A stretch of 64,000 nt of DNA, taken from positions 372,001 to 436,000 of the forward strand of contig JAKULF010000016.1 of the NCBI GenBank assembly GCA_022661535.1, in the 5' to 3' direction. The notes below the pieces were generated by a model. The model was not told the DNA's origin. It saw only the letters and a program-made list of their open reading frames with translations, and searched no databases. Both the position numbers and the translations under genes were made by a program. Of this stretch, positions 44,001 through 55,422 are shown piece by piece (within the stretch, counting starts at the first letter, position 1; every line of letters starts with the position of its first letter). The DNA is from Eutypa lata. Its lineage: Eukaryota; Ascomycota; Sordariomycetes; Xylariales; Diatrypaceae.

Positions 44001-44554
44001 AGATAAGGAGGGCAGATATATTCTATGCTTTAGTCACTCATTGGCCACATATCTAGGAGTTCACTTATATGCTTGATGCTTGACATCCTAGTAACTACGA
44101 TTTAATGTGGTGACACTACAACTATCTGCCATCTCGAAATGTATGGTGGTCAATTTTTACTGGAAGTGTAGCATGCATTGAGAAGTCATAGATATAATTT
44201 TACGAATGCCATTGAGTGGTGTAAAGGCTGCAGCATGGTGCAATATTTACATATCTATCTACATATCTAGGAATTAGGTTGGGGAATAATATCAATTGGC
44301 ACGATAATCCTAACATAGTCGTGCACAGAAATCCATAGGTAGAGTAGAAGTGCATGGAAAGCAATTGATGTACCATCAGGCGTACCTGTAAGTACCAAGG
44401 TCACTTATTCCCGGCTGGTGACCAAATTGCCCAACCCCCAGAATCGTGCACCTGCCCGTTGCAGGTGCCCTCAAGGTTCGCTGCCTGCAATTCAAGTACC
44501 AATGTATCATCAGATCAGGGCGGCAGAATCAGTAATATCCTCCACCGCTCTGGA
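41078..44554. other. Gene-poor stretch
   Basis: About 3.5 kb in which no frame on either strand has a family resemblance or splice continuity. It ends in the promoter of the 440-aa gene. Confidence 0.5.
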
Positions 44555-44562
44555 TATATAAA
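44555..44562 (+). promoter_or_regulatory. TATA box of the 440-aa gene
   Basis: TATATAAA followed 30-60 bp later by a CT-rich stretch that is a likely transcription start zone. It is 1.25 kb upstream of ATG 45810, so the leader must be long. Confidence 0.5.
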
Positions 44563-45037
44563 CAGTCCCTCCCTCCCCACAATCTGCACCATCCACCACC
44601 TTTTCTTCAACATCACCCGCAATCCAACTGCACTGCACGTCTTCAAGATACTCTTTTCAGACCTTCAATCCAACCCAACGGTGATAGTTATCCATCTACT
44701 CTCTCTCTCACGAACGTAAGTAATTGATCTTTTTGTCTCTATCTTTCGATTCACTCGAAGTTTTTTTTCTTCCTTCTACTTGACTGTTTCCTACGCCATC
44801 ACTGTCACTGGTACTCTCGTCCTCCCCCATCCCAATTGCCCAAGTCAGAATTCTGCCACTTCAACCAGTTACACCGCTTTAGTGGTAGACAGTAATTGAT
44901 TTCCATCCCCCATCTTACTTCCTGGGCTCCCACTTCTTTTCCACTTCAACCTTTTCCCACACACTCACACTTTTCAATTCTTCACCTTCTATCCATCCAT
45001 CAACCTTTTCAATTCTATCAAGTCATAGAACCAACTG

Positions 45038-45474
45038 GTAAGATATAACCCTACAAGCATGCTGCACACTTCACTTCAATTTTTCAATTGTATCTCGCCA
45101 AAAAAATTCTCTGCCTGCAAAAAATCTTCCATCTCCCACTTTCAACTTCAACACAACCCCACTTTTCCACAGTCACATTACTACTGGAATAACCACACTG
45201 TCACTCTTCAATTTTTCATGCACACAATTCAATCAAGAGATTTCCTACATACCACACAACTTGGAAAAGTTTTCTCTACACCCGCACACTCTTCAATTGA
45301 TTTCCCACCACACTTCAACACCTTCAACCTTCATCATCCACCACACCCAACCTTACACTCTTACTTATCATCACTTCCATCCAACGTAACCTTTTATTTC
45401 AATTGAACCCATCATCCATCTTCAATCAACTTGATTTAATTGATTATATCAATTACTAACTTCATCGCCAACAG
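45038..45474 (+). other. Candidate first 5' UTR intron of the 440-aa gene
   Basis: Donor GTAAGA at 45038, branch TTACTAAC near 45454, acceptor CAACAG ending at 45474. An earlier donor (GTAAGT at 44716) is also possible. The whole leader is rich in CTTCAA-type pyrimidine motifs. Confidence 0.45.
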
Positions 45475-45546
45475 ACTGATACTTCTCAGTCCCGCACACC
45501 TCAACTTTCAAGACTTTGTACCTTTGTACCACTTCAATACCAACCA

Positions 45547-45786
45547 GTAAGTACATACACCCTCCTCCACCATCATCAATCTATTATCTACCTGTCTACC
45601 TTGCATCCATCCATGCATCCTCTTCCATCTATCTATCATCCATCTTTGCATGCACCCATCTATCATCCCATCAATCATCAATCATTCCATCATCCATCAA
45701 TATTTCCATCCATTCATCACTCTTCCATCCATCATCGACTCATCCATCTCAATCAATCCCAACCTTTACTAACTCCATCCTCCTAG
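45547..45786 (+). other. 5' UTR intron with ATCC-type tetranucleotide repeats
   Basis: Donor GTAAGT at 45547, branch TTACTAAC near 45767, acceptor CTAG at 45786. The interior is a degenerate CATC/ATCC microsatellite at about 45600-45760. It ends 23 bp before the start codon. Confidence 0.65.
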
Positions 45787-45809
45787 ACATCAACAACCAA
45801 TCCGAAGCA

Positions 45810-47132
45810 ATGGCTCCTACTCAGTCCAAGCTTTCTATCAACACCAAGGCCTCCACCAAGGACAAGCCGGCCAAGTCCCCTGCCTTCTCTATTGACTCGG
45901 GCATTGACGTCCAGACCCCTGTCACTGATCGCACCATGACTCTCGGTTCTGCCACTTCCCCCACCCAGGGTAATGGTACTGGTTACATGACTCCTCCCGA
46001 GTCTCCCGTTTCCACCATCATCAACGGTCATGTTGTCAATGCCTCTGTGGTCGAAGGCATGGCTCGTGAGCTTGCTCAGGCCCGCGCCAACGGAGAGTTC
46101 CCCCCCACCACTACTCCCGGCTACGACATGCAGGCCACCTTCGATGACCACGCTCGCCTCCTTCGTCTTCGCGAGGCTCGTGGTGATGCCCCCCGCTCTG
46201 AGTGGAACCGCATGCGCCAGGCCACCGTTCTCCTTGTCGAGTTCACCCGCGCCATCCGACAGCGTGATGGTCTCCGTGGTGAGCGCACCGAGACTACTAA
46301 CGTCCGCACCCGCGTTCAGAACATGATCGAGGGTCTTCATGGAGAGGCCAACCTCTACAGCCTTGTCCAGCATGCTGTCCACCATGCCATTCAGAACCAG
46401 GCTGTTCAGCAGGACCTCGTCACTGGTGGTATCAACATGTCTGCCATTCTTCAGGATGTCCATGCCCGCGTTGCTGATCTGGCTAGCCGATCTGACCATG
46501 GTGTCACTGAGTCTAACATGGAGGGTGTCTTGGAGGACATCTTCGGTATCATCGAGCATTCTCTCCTCGATGCTACTGGCCCTCTTCGCATGAATGTCGG
46601 CAACCTGAGTAACATTACCAGCGCTCAACAGTCTCTCACTACTGCCCAGGAGTCTCTTGCCACTGCCCAGGAGGGTCACGTCAACGCCATTGGCCAACAT
46701 GTCAATGCTATCAGTGGCCAAGTTGGTGCAATGGGCGGCAACATTACCTCAATGGGCAACCTTCTGAACTCTACCAACGGCAATATTACCGCCATGACTT
46801 CTCAACTTGGTCTCCTTCAGACTATTGTCAACATGCTCCCCGACATGGTCGCTCAAGCTGTCAGTGAGACTCTCCAGGACATTCTTCCCCGCGCTGCCCA
46901 GGATGCCATGGTCCCCATCATCGTCGCCAGCCTCCAGGCTAGCCTTGGTTCCGGCATGGGTGGTGTCTCCGCCAAGGGCGCCAAGTTCGACGAGAAGGCC
47001 TCTGCCACCGACGCCAAGAAGTCCACCGGCAAGAAGCAGCAGAAGAAGGACGGCTTCTTCAAGCGCTTCTTCGGCTTCTCCAAGCGTGACCACCACGGCG
47101 AGGGCGGAGCCTCTGGAGGCATCAGCTTCTAG
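45810..47132 (+). CDS. Unknown 440-aa helical protein with basic C terminus
   Basis: Single exon from ATG 45810; the frame is open further upstream but that part is the 5' UTR intron. I do not recognise a family. The first 100 residues are disordered and Ser/Thr/Pro-rich. Residues about 125-250 are helical and charged (DHARLLRLREARGD, RQRDGLRGERTE). Residues about 265-340 contain imperfect repeats (SLTTAQESLATAQ, GHVNAIGQHVNAISGQVGAM), a pattern seen in coiled-coil stalks. The C terminus is strongly basic and aromatic (KKQQKKDGFFKRFFGFSKR), which could bind acidic membranes. Codon use is strongly biased to C-ending codons, unlike the neighbours, suggesting high expression. Long leader with introns and a 3' UTR intron suggest post-transcriptional control. 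Confidence 0.82.
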   Translation: MAPTQSKLSINTKASTKDKPAKSPAFSIDSGIDVQTPVTDRTMTLGSATSPTQGNGTGYMTPPESPVSTIINGHVVNASVVEGMARELAQARANGEFPPTTTPGYDMQATFDDHARLLRLREARGDAPRSEWNRMRQATVLLVEFTRAIRQRDGLRGERTETTNVRTRVQNMIEGLHGEANLYSLVQHAVHHAIQNQAVQQDLVTGGINMSAILQDVHARVADLASRSDHGVTESNMEGVLEDIFGIIEHSLLDATGPLRMNVGNLSNITSAQQSLTTAQESLATAQEGHVNAIGQHVNAISGQVGAMGGNITSMGNLLNSTNGNITAMTSQLGLLQTIVNMLPDMVAQAVSETLQDILPRAAQDAMVPIIVASLQASLGSGMGGVSAKGAKFDEKASATDAKKSTGKKQQKKDGFFKRFFGFSKRDHHGEGGASGGISF

Positions 47133-47421
47133 AAAGCCTGTAACGACTTGATCATCAACCAGTGCGAGGGTAACGCCAATGTGTCCACTTCAACAGACAT
47201 AAAACGCGAATGCCAACAACACCGCATCTGAGTTCGAGCCTTAACCAGAGCAGAGAAACAACAGCATCTACGAGAATTGATTGGGGGGGACGGGACTACT
47301 TTTACTTGTTTGCATTTGCACCTGAAACTACTTTTTTTCCTATTCTTTCTTACTCATTAGTTTGTCTTTGGCTGTACCCTAGCATTCACACCAATACTGT
47401 CAGTGAATTGCGACAGGGACT

Positions 47422-47548
47422 GTAAGTAACCATCCTCCCCCATCATCATCATCATCATCATCATCACCATCCTCCTTCCTCCTCTACTCTCACATGTCGC
47501 CTCAATTGAATTGACACGATGCTAACTTCTCTCTCTCTCTCTACCCAG
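47422..47548 (+). other. 3' UTR intron with CAT repeat
   Basis: Donor GTAAGT, branch TGCTAACTTC, CT-rich tract, acceptor CTACCCAG, 127 bp. It contains a (CAT)9-like run at 47441-47468. It begins 290 bp after the stop codon of the 440-aa gene. Confidence 0.65.
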
Positions 47549-50112
47549 TGCATGAAGATATTGAGAACCACAATCCGAACCTGTATGTAATGGTATCGAT
47601 GAGCACGGCCGTCTTCGGTTCCAACAAACCTTTACTGAATACCACACATAATGTCATGTTTGGTCTAACGATATTTCCTCTAGGAGGGTATTGGACCGGA
47701 ACGAGTTGGTAGTTGGAACTGATTTTGCTAGGGAATTTTGCGTTTTGATTTGGTGCTTTTATTTGTTTTTTCATGTTACGCTAGGTAGTTTAGTCCCCCC
47801 ATCACTCTAGATAGCAAACCAATATGCAATAAACCCCAAACCAACATGTGTTCTGACTACGTGACGTCTAATGTTTGCATCGTGAGATCTGCCTTGTGGT
47901 GTTTTGGTCGCAGAATTGCGCCCGCACTTGCGCTCGCACCCAACTTGCACCCGTCACCACCACCTCTGCTGCCTTCTACTGTGATGCGACACTGGCCTAA
48001 TATGTTGGTTACTTGATGGACTTGAGTTCATGTCACGGTGCCCTTGCGATAGATACTACACCCTCTACTGTATGCCTACACTCTAGATCTCTCCGTCACT
48101 TAGATATGAAGATAGCGAGGACCCTCTTCTTCCATGCCTTAACCGAGCGCTATCGCTACCACCCAGCTGCCCCAATGAAGAACAGAGCACGCTATTCAGT
48201 GCTGGACTAGACATATTCCACATACATGTATGTATACTCCAAGCATGAGGGCTGCCAGAGACGCCTGCATCGTGACCTTGATAACGATGTTGATGGTAGT
48301 TGCTCTCTCGCGCGCGATGCGACATATGCAGACAGCTATTGACGTCTCACTGTGACATAACATCTGCTGTTGCCTCTGCTAGATAGTAGCCTAGTGGTTG
48401 GCATAATCTCGTTTGATGCTTCGAGGAGAAGAACCAATGGTCATGTCCCCGACATACTTGGTTGAGTCTGCAACCATGCGATGGAGGGAGCGCGTTTGCT
48501 CTGTCAATGCGGCTAGGTCGGTAACGAAATATAACTGCGCTTGGTTAGGGGTATATCGAGGAGTCTAGTATCTGGGAGGAGATCCTTGATTCAGCATGAC
48601 TACGAGCATGGAGGGACACGATTGAGCACTGATGGCACCAAGAGAGCAAGCTGCTAGCGATGACCATTCGAACCGGTCAACGCCACTAGATTCCAGTCTT
48701 CCTACGCTGCTGCTATGATAGATTGAACATTTATCAGACTGACGAACACACTCTCACCTGATGCTCTACGTACCGATGCACTTAGATTGACAGAACATTG
48801 AGGACATCTATGGATTCTCCCACATAAGTCGCGAAGTTGAATGGCAGCGGTGGCTCGCTGCAACTACCGAACAAGTCTCGTTAATGTCACAGAGACTACA
48901 ATTGGCATCGTTGCATGGTATCGGGTCTGACAAGTGAACCACATCTCAATTTCCCATGTATTCTATCTAGATATTGCTCGCGAAGTATGGTAAACGGCGC
49001 TATCTGCGGCATCTCATCTGCCAGCCAATCACTGGATATCGAGTGAAGACGGGGGATGGTGATATGATTCTACGAGGTATACATCGTCAATAAAGGCGAT
49101 GCCAAAGTAGCGGAAGAAAGCTAGGAATGGTTAGACATAGGGTCTGCCCTCCAAGTAACGTACGAGTCGACCGAAAAGACAGCATGAACTCTTCTAGATG
49201 CCTCCATGTCGCTGAAAATACACGATGCTAGAGGGCCTGGTTTCTATACATACAGGCAGGCCCCCAGTGGACGACACAGGCCTAGCGAAGACTGCAAGAA
49301 CCTGAGTCACTTCTATCATTCAAAGGTCGTTGCTACAATCAGGGCTTCTACTTTGGCGAAACTTCTCCTACGTAGTTCAATGGTGATCAGAGCTGCCGGC
49401 ACATACTCTACATACATGTGCGACTCGTGGAGGCTAAAATGCGCTGGCAACATCTCTGGGGCGAAACCACAAGTCCCTAACAACACGACCGCCCTCAGCC
49501 TATGTCATGGCTTGGGTATGTTTACAAATCGTGGCATTCAATTAGATCTATGGGGGACTAATCAAGCAGACAGCGAAGCCATAGGTGGGATAAGCTGTCT
49601 GGCTGGCCCTACCTGAATTGACACGGTGAACACCACCAGCAAATTCCGAGTTCAAACTTGCTACCTTCCAACCTACGACGCCAGCATCTAAGTTGCGTGC
49701 TCGCACAGAACTGAAACCATGCGATAACCGACACCTTGAGAAAAAATATGAATCATGCTCGACTGATCCCGTTCTTTGATTGTATCCTATTCCGATGCGA
49801 AGTAGAGCCAGAGGGCTAAGATGGCGACGGCAGTTGATGATAGATACATCAAGAGCGAATGCAAGATTCGGGGACGCGAATATGTTAGGAAAGGTACAAG
49901 GCAAGTTATATGTAGTAACGGCTGTGTTTGGATTCGAGCTCACATGCATTGTTTCAAATAGAATATATACATATTTTGGTAGGACTATTTTGATACATCC
50001 TCTTTTCGGTTCTTCTACAGGTGACGACCGCTAAACATAGCTTTTAGGCGTCAATACCGTCTGCAAGACAATACTCGATGACAAACCCGAATCTTCCATA
50101 CATCGCTATCCC
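47549..50112. other. Gene-poor stretch
   Basis: About 2.5 kb. Frames at 49206-49616 plus and 49548-49949 minus overlap and lack any recognisable domain. The right end is the 3' flank of the M24 peptidase. Confidence 0.5.
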
Positions 50113-51835
50113 TCAAGGATCATACGGGCCAACCGCTCTCCGACCAGTCAGAAGCTCCGCCTCGCCATCTTCCTTGACCAAATAAACGTCCTCGTGGCGC
50201 ACCCCGAACTTGCCCTCGAGATAGATACCGGGCTCGTTCGTGAACGTCATGCCAGGCTGGAGCAACACCTTCGTGTTCCACTTGTTCAGGTAGGGCGATT
50301 CATGTGCTGGAGAAAGACAAGGTCAGTCAGTGAGCCTAGAGACTTGTTGAGCACTTGCGACAGAAGCTAACATACCCTTGATACCGATTCCATGTCCCAG
50401 CCGGTGCGTGAAGCCATACCCATACCCCGCGTCTTCGATGACCGTTCGAGCCGCGATATCCACACCCGCTGCTGTGCCATTCGGCTTGAATGCCCCAGAC
50501 GCAGCCGTCTGCGCATCGAGCACGATATCCCACACCTTGAATTTCTCGGAGCGAAGTTCGGAGTTCTCGTGGTTTCGATGTTCGTGGTGGTCGTGGCCGT
50601 GGTGATGGTGTCGTCGGCGCAACCCCGCAGCTTCTAGCCATGAATTGATGCAGCCAGGTCTCCAGTGGCCTTTGGGTTTCGGGGGGTCGATGAAGAAACT
50701 GCGGCAGATGTCGGATGAGTAGCCGAGGTAATGCGCTCTGCTATCTGTTAGTAGACGGCTCACTAATTGCACACATACAGAAATCTGCGCGCCCGCTGCG
50801 AGCTTACCCAACATCGATTACGACCATGCTCTCCTCCGTTAGTTTCTTTCCACCCGTCACGAACCCACCGTGAGGTAGCGCACCATGCTCCTCGAACAGC
50901 ACGATGTTGAAGAACAACCCGAAACCCACCGACTGCAATGCCGCATCGAGAATATCGCGGACCTCATCTTCGGTGAGGTGGGATGTCAAGCAAGGACGCA
51001 TCGTTCGGACCGCCACAACAGTCCCAGTGTTGACAGCTCTAATAAGCTCAACCTCAGCCGGACTCTTGATCTGTCTGACCAACTCGACCTCAGGCGTCAA
51101 CCCAAGCGTCTCGAAACCAGCTCCGGCTAATCCACGCGCAATATAGTCACGCATCTCCTCATCGATGACAAGCCTCGGTTTCCTGCCTCCCTCTCGCTTT
51201 TCGAACTCCTCTCCAAACAGACGAGACTCCCGCAATATAGCATACGGATCCCAATGCTCCTCCCAAATGACAATATCGAGCTCCGAGTCCCTCGACGGCA
51301 TGCCCAACATCCTCACGCGCCCCTCCTCGAAATGCGGCGCCAAGAACGCAGTCTTGGCCACGATCTCGCCTGACTCGCTGGTCTGCGGCAGCACCAACAT
51401 CAAGAACGGCCGCTCCTCGGGCTCCCACGGCTCCCAGTCGACCTGCGAGATGTTGCCGTAGTACTGGAAGGTGTAGCCGGGCTCGAGCACGAAGGCATCG
51501 GCGCCGGACGCGACCAGCGCTTTCGCGAGCCGGTCACGACGGACGAGGAATTCGTCCGCCGCGATGGGGACTGCGCTGTCGAGGAATGATAGATCTTCGT
51601 GCAGGGCGTCGATCGCGCATTGCTGGACCTTGGCTACGTCCACTGCCGCTGGCGCGATTCCTTTGCTCGAGTTCGATATCCATATTAGACTGAGCAGGAG
51701 GAGTGTCAGGATCCCGCTGAGGGTTAGCAGTCGGTTCAACAATCTGCGCCTCTGGATTGCCGTTTTCTCAACGCCATCAATGTCGTCGCGTACGTACAGC
51801 AGCAGCCGCTGCCTCTCTTCTGTTGGAACTCCCAT
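50113..51835 (-). CDS. Membrane-anchored M24 Xaa-Pro dipeptidase-like protein, 527 aa
   Basis: Three exons: 50808-51835, 50376-50737 and 50113-50306; phases close. One transmembrane segment near residues 35-55 (LTLSGILTLLLLSLIWIS) after a charged N terminus suggests a type II membrane protein with the enzyme in the lumen or outside. A creatinase-like N-terminal domain precedes the pita-bread fold. Metal ligands are visible: Asp in VIDVG, Asp in YSSDICRSF, His in GHGIG, Glu in TNEPGIY and Glu in VRHEDVY. The family removes residues before proline using two Mn/Co ions. Unusually, a His-rich insert (RRRHHHHGHDHHEHRNH) lies in exon 2, between the first Asp pair and the His ligand. It is divergent from the permease gene. 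Confidence 0.9.
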
Positions 51836-52616
51836 CTTCTTCGATTTCCGCTAAGACGATGAGATCATGGTTGGAGATTACCTACGGTTGGGCAACATTT
51901 TTTTTTCTTTCTTTCTCGTCACCGATTCGACCGAGTTTCAATTCACAGTGGGGCCCGCTAGCCTACCTACCGATCGGCGCCAGATTCCGACTTCACTTCC
52001 CAGTTCGTCGGGTAGATAGGCGAGGGGCCGAACGCAATAGCCGACCACGCATACCCCATACGGTAGTAAACCCCGCATGTAGCGCCGGTCCAAAGTCGGA
52101 GAGTTTGATAAGAAATATTTAAAAAGAAGGTCTGGCCCCCTACGAAAGAGAAAGTAACACCAGCACTCGTCAGCTTGATTGAGGTTCGAGGCCTTCGAGC
52201 TGACGATAGCTAAAATATAACTAGGCTCGGTAGATAATGCGATCGATTACATAATTACTTATCTATGGAGTCGTGACCCGAGGAGCTGGAGTCGCGCCGA
52301 GAAGACCGAGGATACTTAGTCCCTCCATGTCCTACAGCGCTAGGATCGAACGAGCGTGAACCCCCGAAATAGTGTCGATCGGAAATCAACAAGGGTCTCC
52401 GTAGCGTCAGTTGTTTATCTGTGGCAACCCTATTAATTTCTGTAGATTGGCGGACATGTGGGGGAATGTCATGCCATTGGGTTTATACGTAGTATTTATT
52501 ATCCTTGATATGGAGAGATCTACCCACTTGACATTGGTTTGTTTTAGTGAACCTCTCTCGTAATTGTTCATTCATTTCAGCCTTTCTTGTTGAGTGAGTG
52601 AGTGAGCGAGCGAGAC
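51836..52616. other. Divergent promoter region of peptidase and permease
   Basis: 780 bp shared between two divergently transcribed genes; a T10-rich and CT-rich patch lies at 51899-51920 and a GAGT/GAGC repeat precedes ATG 52617. No separate gene. Confidence 0.6.
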
Positions 52617-54466
52617 ATGGCCATGTCGACAGAGACAGATCCTCACGGCATTGGACACACGGGAGCCATGGCCAACACGATGGCAGACGAGAAGAAAGCC
52701 GTCGAATCTGGGCCGACTGGCTCTCAAGACATCGAGATTATCCCTGCTGATGAAGAACCCGAGAAGGATCATTACAACAAGGCCTCCGTCTGGTGGATGA
52801 TCTTATTCTCAGGACTGGCAATTGGTTCGGACGGCTAGTACGTGATTTTATTCATACAGTCTCGCTGGCAACTGACCATGCTAACCTGACCTCGTGCAGC
52901 AATGCCGCAGTTATCGGCAACGTGGAGCTGCTCCTCGCAATCCTGTACCCGGAAGCGTTGACAGACACCATCTACTCAAGATTGAGCAACGCGTTCCTCA
53001 TCGGCATGATCGTGGGCATGCTTGGCTTCGGCGTCGTCGTGGACCAGCTTGGTCGCAAGACGGGCGCCGTCGCGACTACGGTCCTTCTCGTTCTCGGAAT
53101 CGTACTTTCTACCGCCGCGCACGGAACCAATCCGACCGGGCTGTTCTGGATGATGATCGTCGCTCGTGGCATCGCCGGCGTCGGGGCCGGAGGCGAGTAC
53201 CCCGTGAGCGGCGCGGGCGCGGCCGAGGCCACCGATGAGAACAGCAAGTATCGCAAGAGGAGAGGGTTCATGTTCGCTATGTTGGCTGATCTCTCCGCGT
53301 CTCTGGGATAGTAAGTGGCATCTGCAGTCTTCTACCACCTCCTTCTAGCGAAGCTGGGGAATGGTTGTCCTACTCTCAATTATCACCAGGTTCTGGATTC
53401 CTCAAATGCATGATTGCTGACTCGCGATGGTACAGTGTATGGGGAGGCCTCGTTCCCTTGCTACTGCTTTTATGTGTCGGACAGAAACAGTCAAGCTACG
53501 ACATCGTCTGGCGCACATCCTTCGCGCTCGGCCTCCTACCACCCCTGGGTATCTTCTGGTTCCGAATCCGCATGGCGGTCTCTACCGCCTACCGAAAGTC
53601 CTCGATGCGCAAACAACGTGTCCCATACTGGCTCGCACTTAAACGCTATTATCGACCGCTCATCGGCTGCGCCTCTACTTGGTTCCTGTACAACTGGATC
53701 TCCATCCCCTTCGGTATCTTCAGCTCGACAATTATGTCGCGAACCGGCGCAAGCGACAGTATCGTCAAGTACCTGGGCTGGGGTGTTGTTATCAACTGCT
53801 TCTACATTCCCGGCCCTTTCCTGGGAGGTTACCTCTCCGACAAAATTGGTCGGCGAAAGACGATGGCTCTCGGTTTCTCGTTGCAGGCTATTCTCGGTTT
53901 CGTCCTAGGAGGAGCTATGGGACCAATCCAGAATATCTTCCCACTATTTGTAGTGCTCTATGGAATTTTCCTCACGCTTGGCGAGGTTGGTCCGGGAAGG
54001 TATGAGAGAACCACCCCATCAGCATAGTAGCGACGCTAACACGCAGGCAGTACTGTGGTTTTGGCAGCATCCGAATGTTTCCCCACTTCGATCCGTGGCC
54101 AAATGATGGGTTTAGTGTCAGCTTGGTCGAAAGCAGGAGCTGCGCTCGGAACACAGGTTTGTACTACCATTCCACCACTCATCAATTTTACCATAGCTAA
54201 CATGTCGATAGGTCTTCACGGCAATCTTGAACTCCTACGCAGACGAACCAGAGAAAGGAAACCAAGCCGCATTTCTCATTGGCTCTGCCTTCGCGGTTCT
54301 AGGTGCCCTCCTTGCTTTCTTCGTCATCCCTGAAGTATCGACGCGGCTGGACGATGACGACCAGGCGTGGAAGCAATATCTGCTTGATAATGGCTGGGAG
54401 GCTGATTGGGGTGATAAGGTCACGAAGGATCCGTCTGGAGTCATGATGGACCATGTTGTGTCATGA
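52617..54466 (+). CDS. MFS permease, GIT1-like (glycerophosphodiester/phosphate type), 518 aa
   Basis: Five exons: 52617-52837, 52900-53310, 53436-53999, 54051-54156 and 54212-54466, all in phase. ATG 52617 is the first ATG of the frame; the codons before it start at a GTG. About 12 membrane segments are visible. Signatures are GSDGYN in the first helix, the loop DQLGRKTG (MFS motif A), GAGGEYP, and DKIGRRK in the second half. These resemble yeast Git1 and fungal relatives, which import glycerophosphoinositol or glycerophosphocholine with protons at the plasma membrane. A phosphate or organic-anion role is possible. The cytosolic C terminus is acidic. It shares a promoter region with the M24 peptidase, but a functional link is not obvious. 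Confidence 0.88.
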
Positions 54467-55129
54467 GTTACTACCTTTGTATTCTCTAATCTTGGATACC
54501 AAGGGCTCTAGGCACTTGCTAAGTTAAGCGTACCTCCCCTACCTATAAGTTATCAAGTATTATCATGCAAGTTAGATTTTGTATTGATATTCAATGCTTG
54601 GTATTTCTACTTGTACGACATGGATACGTGACTAGAGAGGAGAACATGGTAATCTGGGAGACAGTACTTTCGTATGCAAGCGTGCATTGAAGTGATCATG
54701 ACTCATGCGTATGCCCATTTGATCGAAGTACAATCAGGTGTTATGGTAATTAGTGTTATCCACAACTGGTTGCTATCTCAGCCGTTTGTCATACGAAGTG
54801 TCAACTTGACTGTTTGCTGGTGATATGTCGCATAGGTCATTACGGCTTCATTCTATGTGAAAGGTAGCTGTATATATGTATCGTTCCCCACTGTCTTTGA
54901 ATACAACATTTAAGTCATGTTCACCTGTTAATTCTACCCATAATTAGCTAGGAGATTGGACACTACGAAGAAACCAACAGAGTCGTATATCACCACTGAT
55001 AGGTGACTTGTCTGCTCTCTCTGAAGCTACTAAACTGCACATCGCCCTAGCCAGAGGCAACACTTACCCCGCAATCTTAATAGCCTTTCATCAAAGCTAC
55101 TCTAGGCAAGTTTATCTGATACAAGGATC
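54467..55129. other. 3' flank of the permease gene
   Basis: 660 bp, AT-rich, no gene seen. Confidence 0.55.
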
Positions 55130-55422
55130 ATGACAATAGGAGAGGTCGTAGGAGTCGTTGCGCTTATATTGGCCTTATTTGCGATCTTCGCTGTTCTTGC
55201 ATTCGCAATGGCACATCGAAGCCACGAAGGGTAATTTGAAGTACCTAGGGACTAAGGCGAGCCTACATCGATGACAAGGATGCGCAATGCATATCAGTAG
55301 ATTTTCGAGAAATTCGGCATGATAATGTCCTTGGAGAGAATGGAGTATCATTGTTGGAGTTTGTCGAAGACACATGGCATCCAATGCAAGTTGCTGCCAA
55401 AATAATTAACACCTTTCACTAA
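55130..55422 (+). pseudogene. Remnant of a small single-pass membrane protein gene
   Basis: ATG 55130 opens 34 codons: MTIGEVVGVV, then a hydrophobic run (ALILALFAIFAVLAFAMA) and a basic end, stopping at TAA 55232. Fifteen bases later, in another frame, a 57-codon open stretch (55249-55422) has natural-looking composition: AYIDDKDAQCISVDFREIRH and LEFVEDTWHPMQ. The gap is too short for an intron and would need frameshifts, so the whole looks like a decayed gene. I do not recognise the family. A real micro-ORF for the first part cannot be excluded. Confidence 0.4.

Noticed and set aside
45516..45809. N-terminal extension of the 440-aa protein
   Set aside because: The open stretch is within a 5' UTR intron with ATCC repeats and a good donor, branch point and acceptor.
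45783..46721. 312-codon frame antisense to the 440-aa gene
   Set aside because: A shadow caused by C-ending codon bias; no domain, and the sense strand has clear gene signals.
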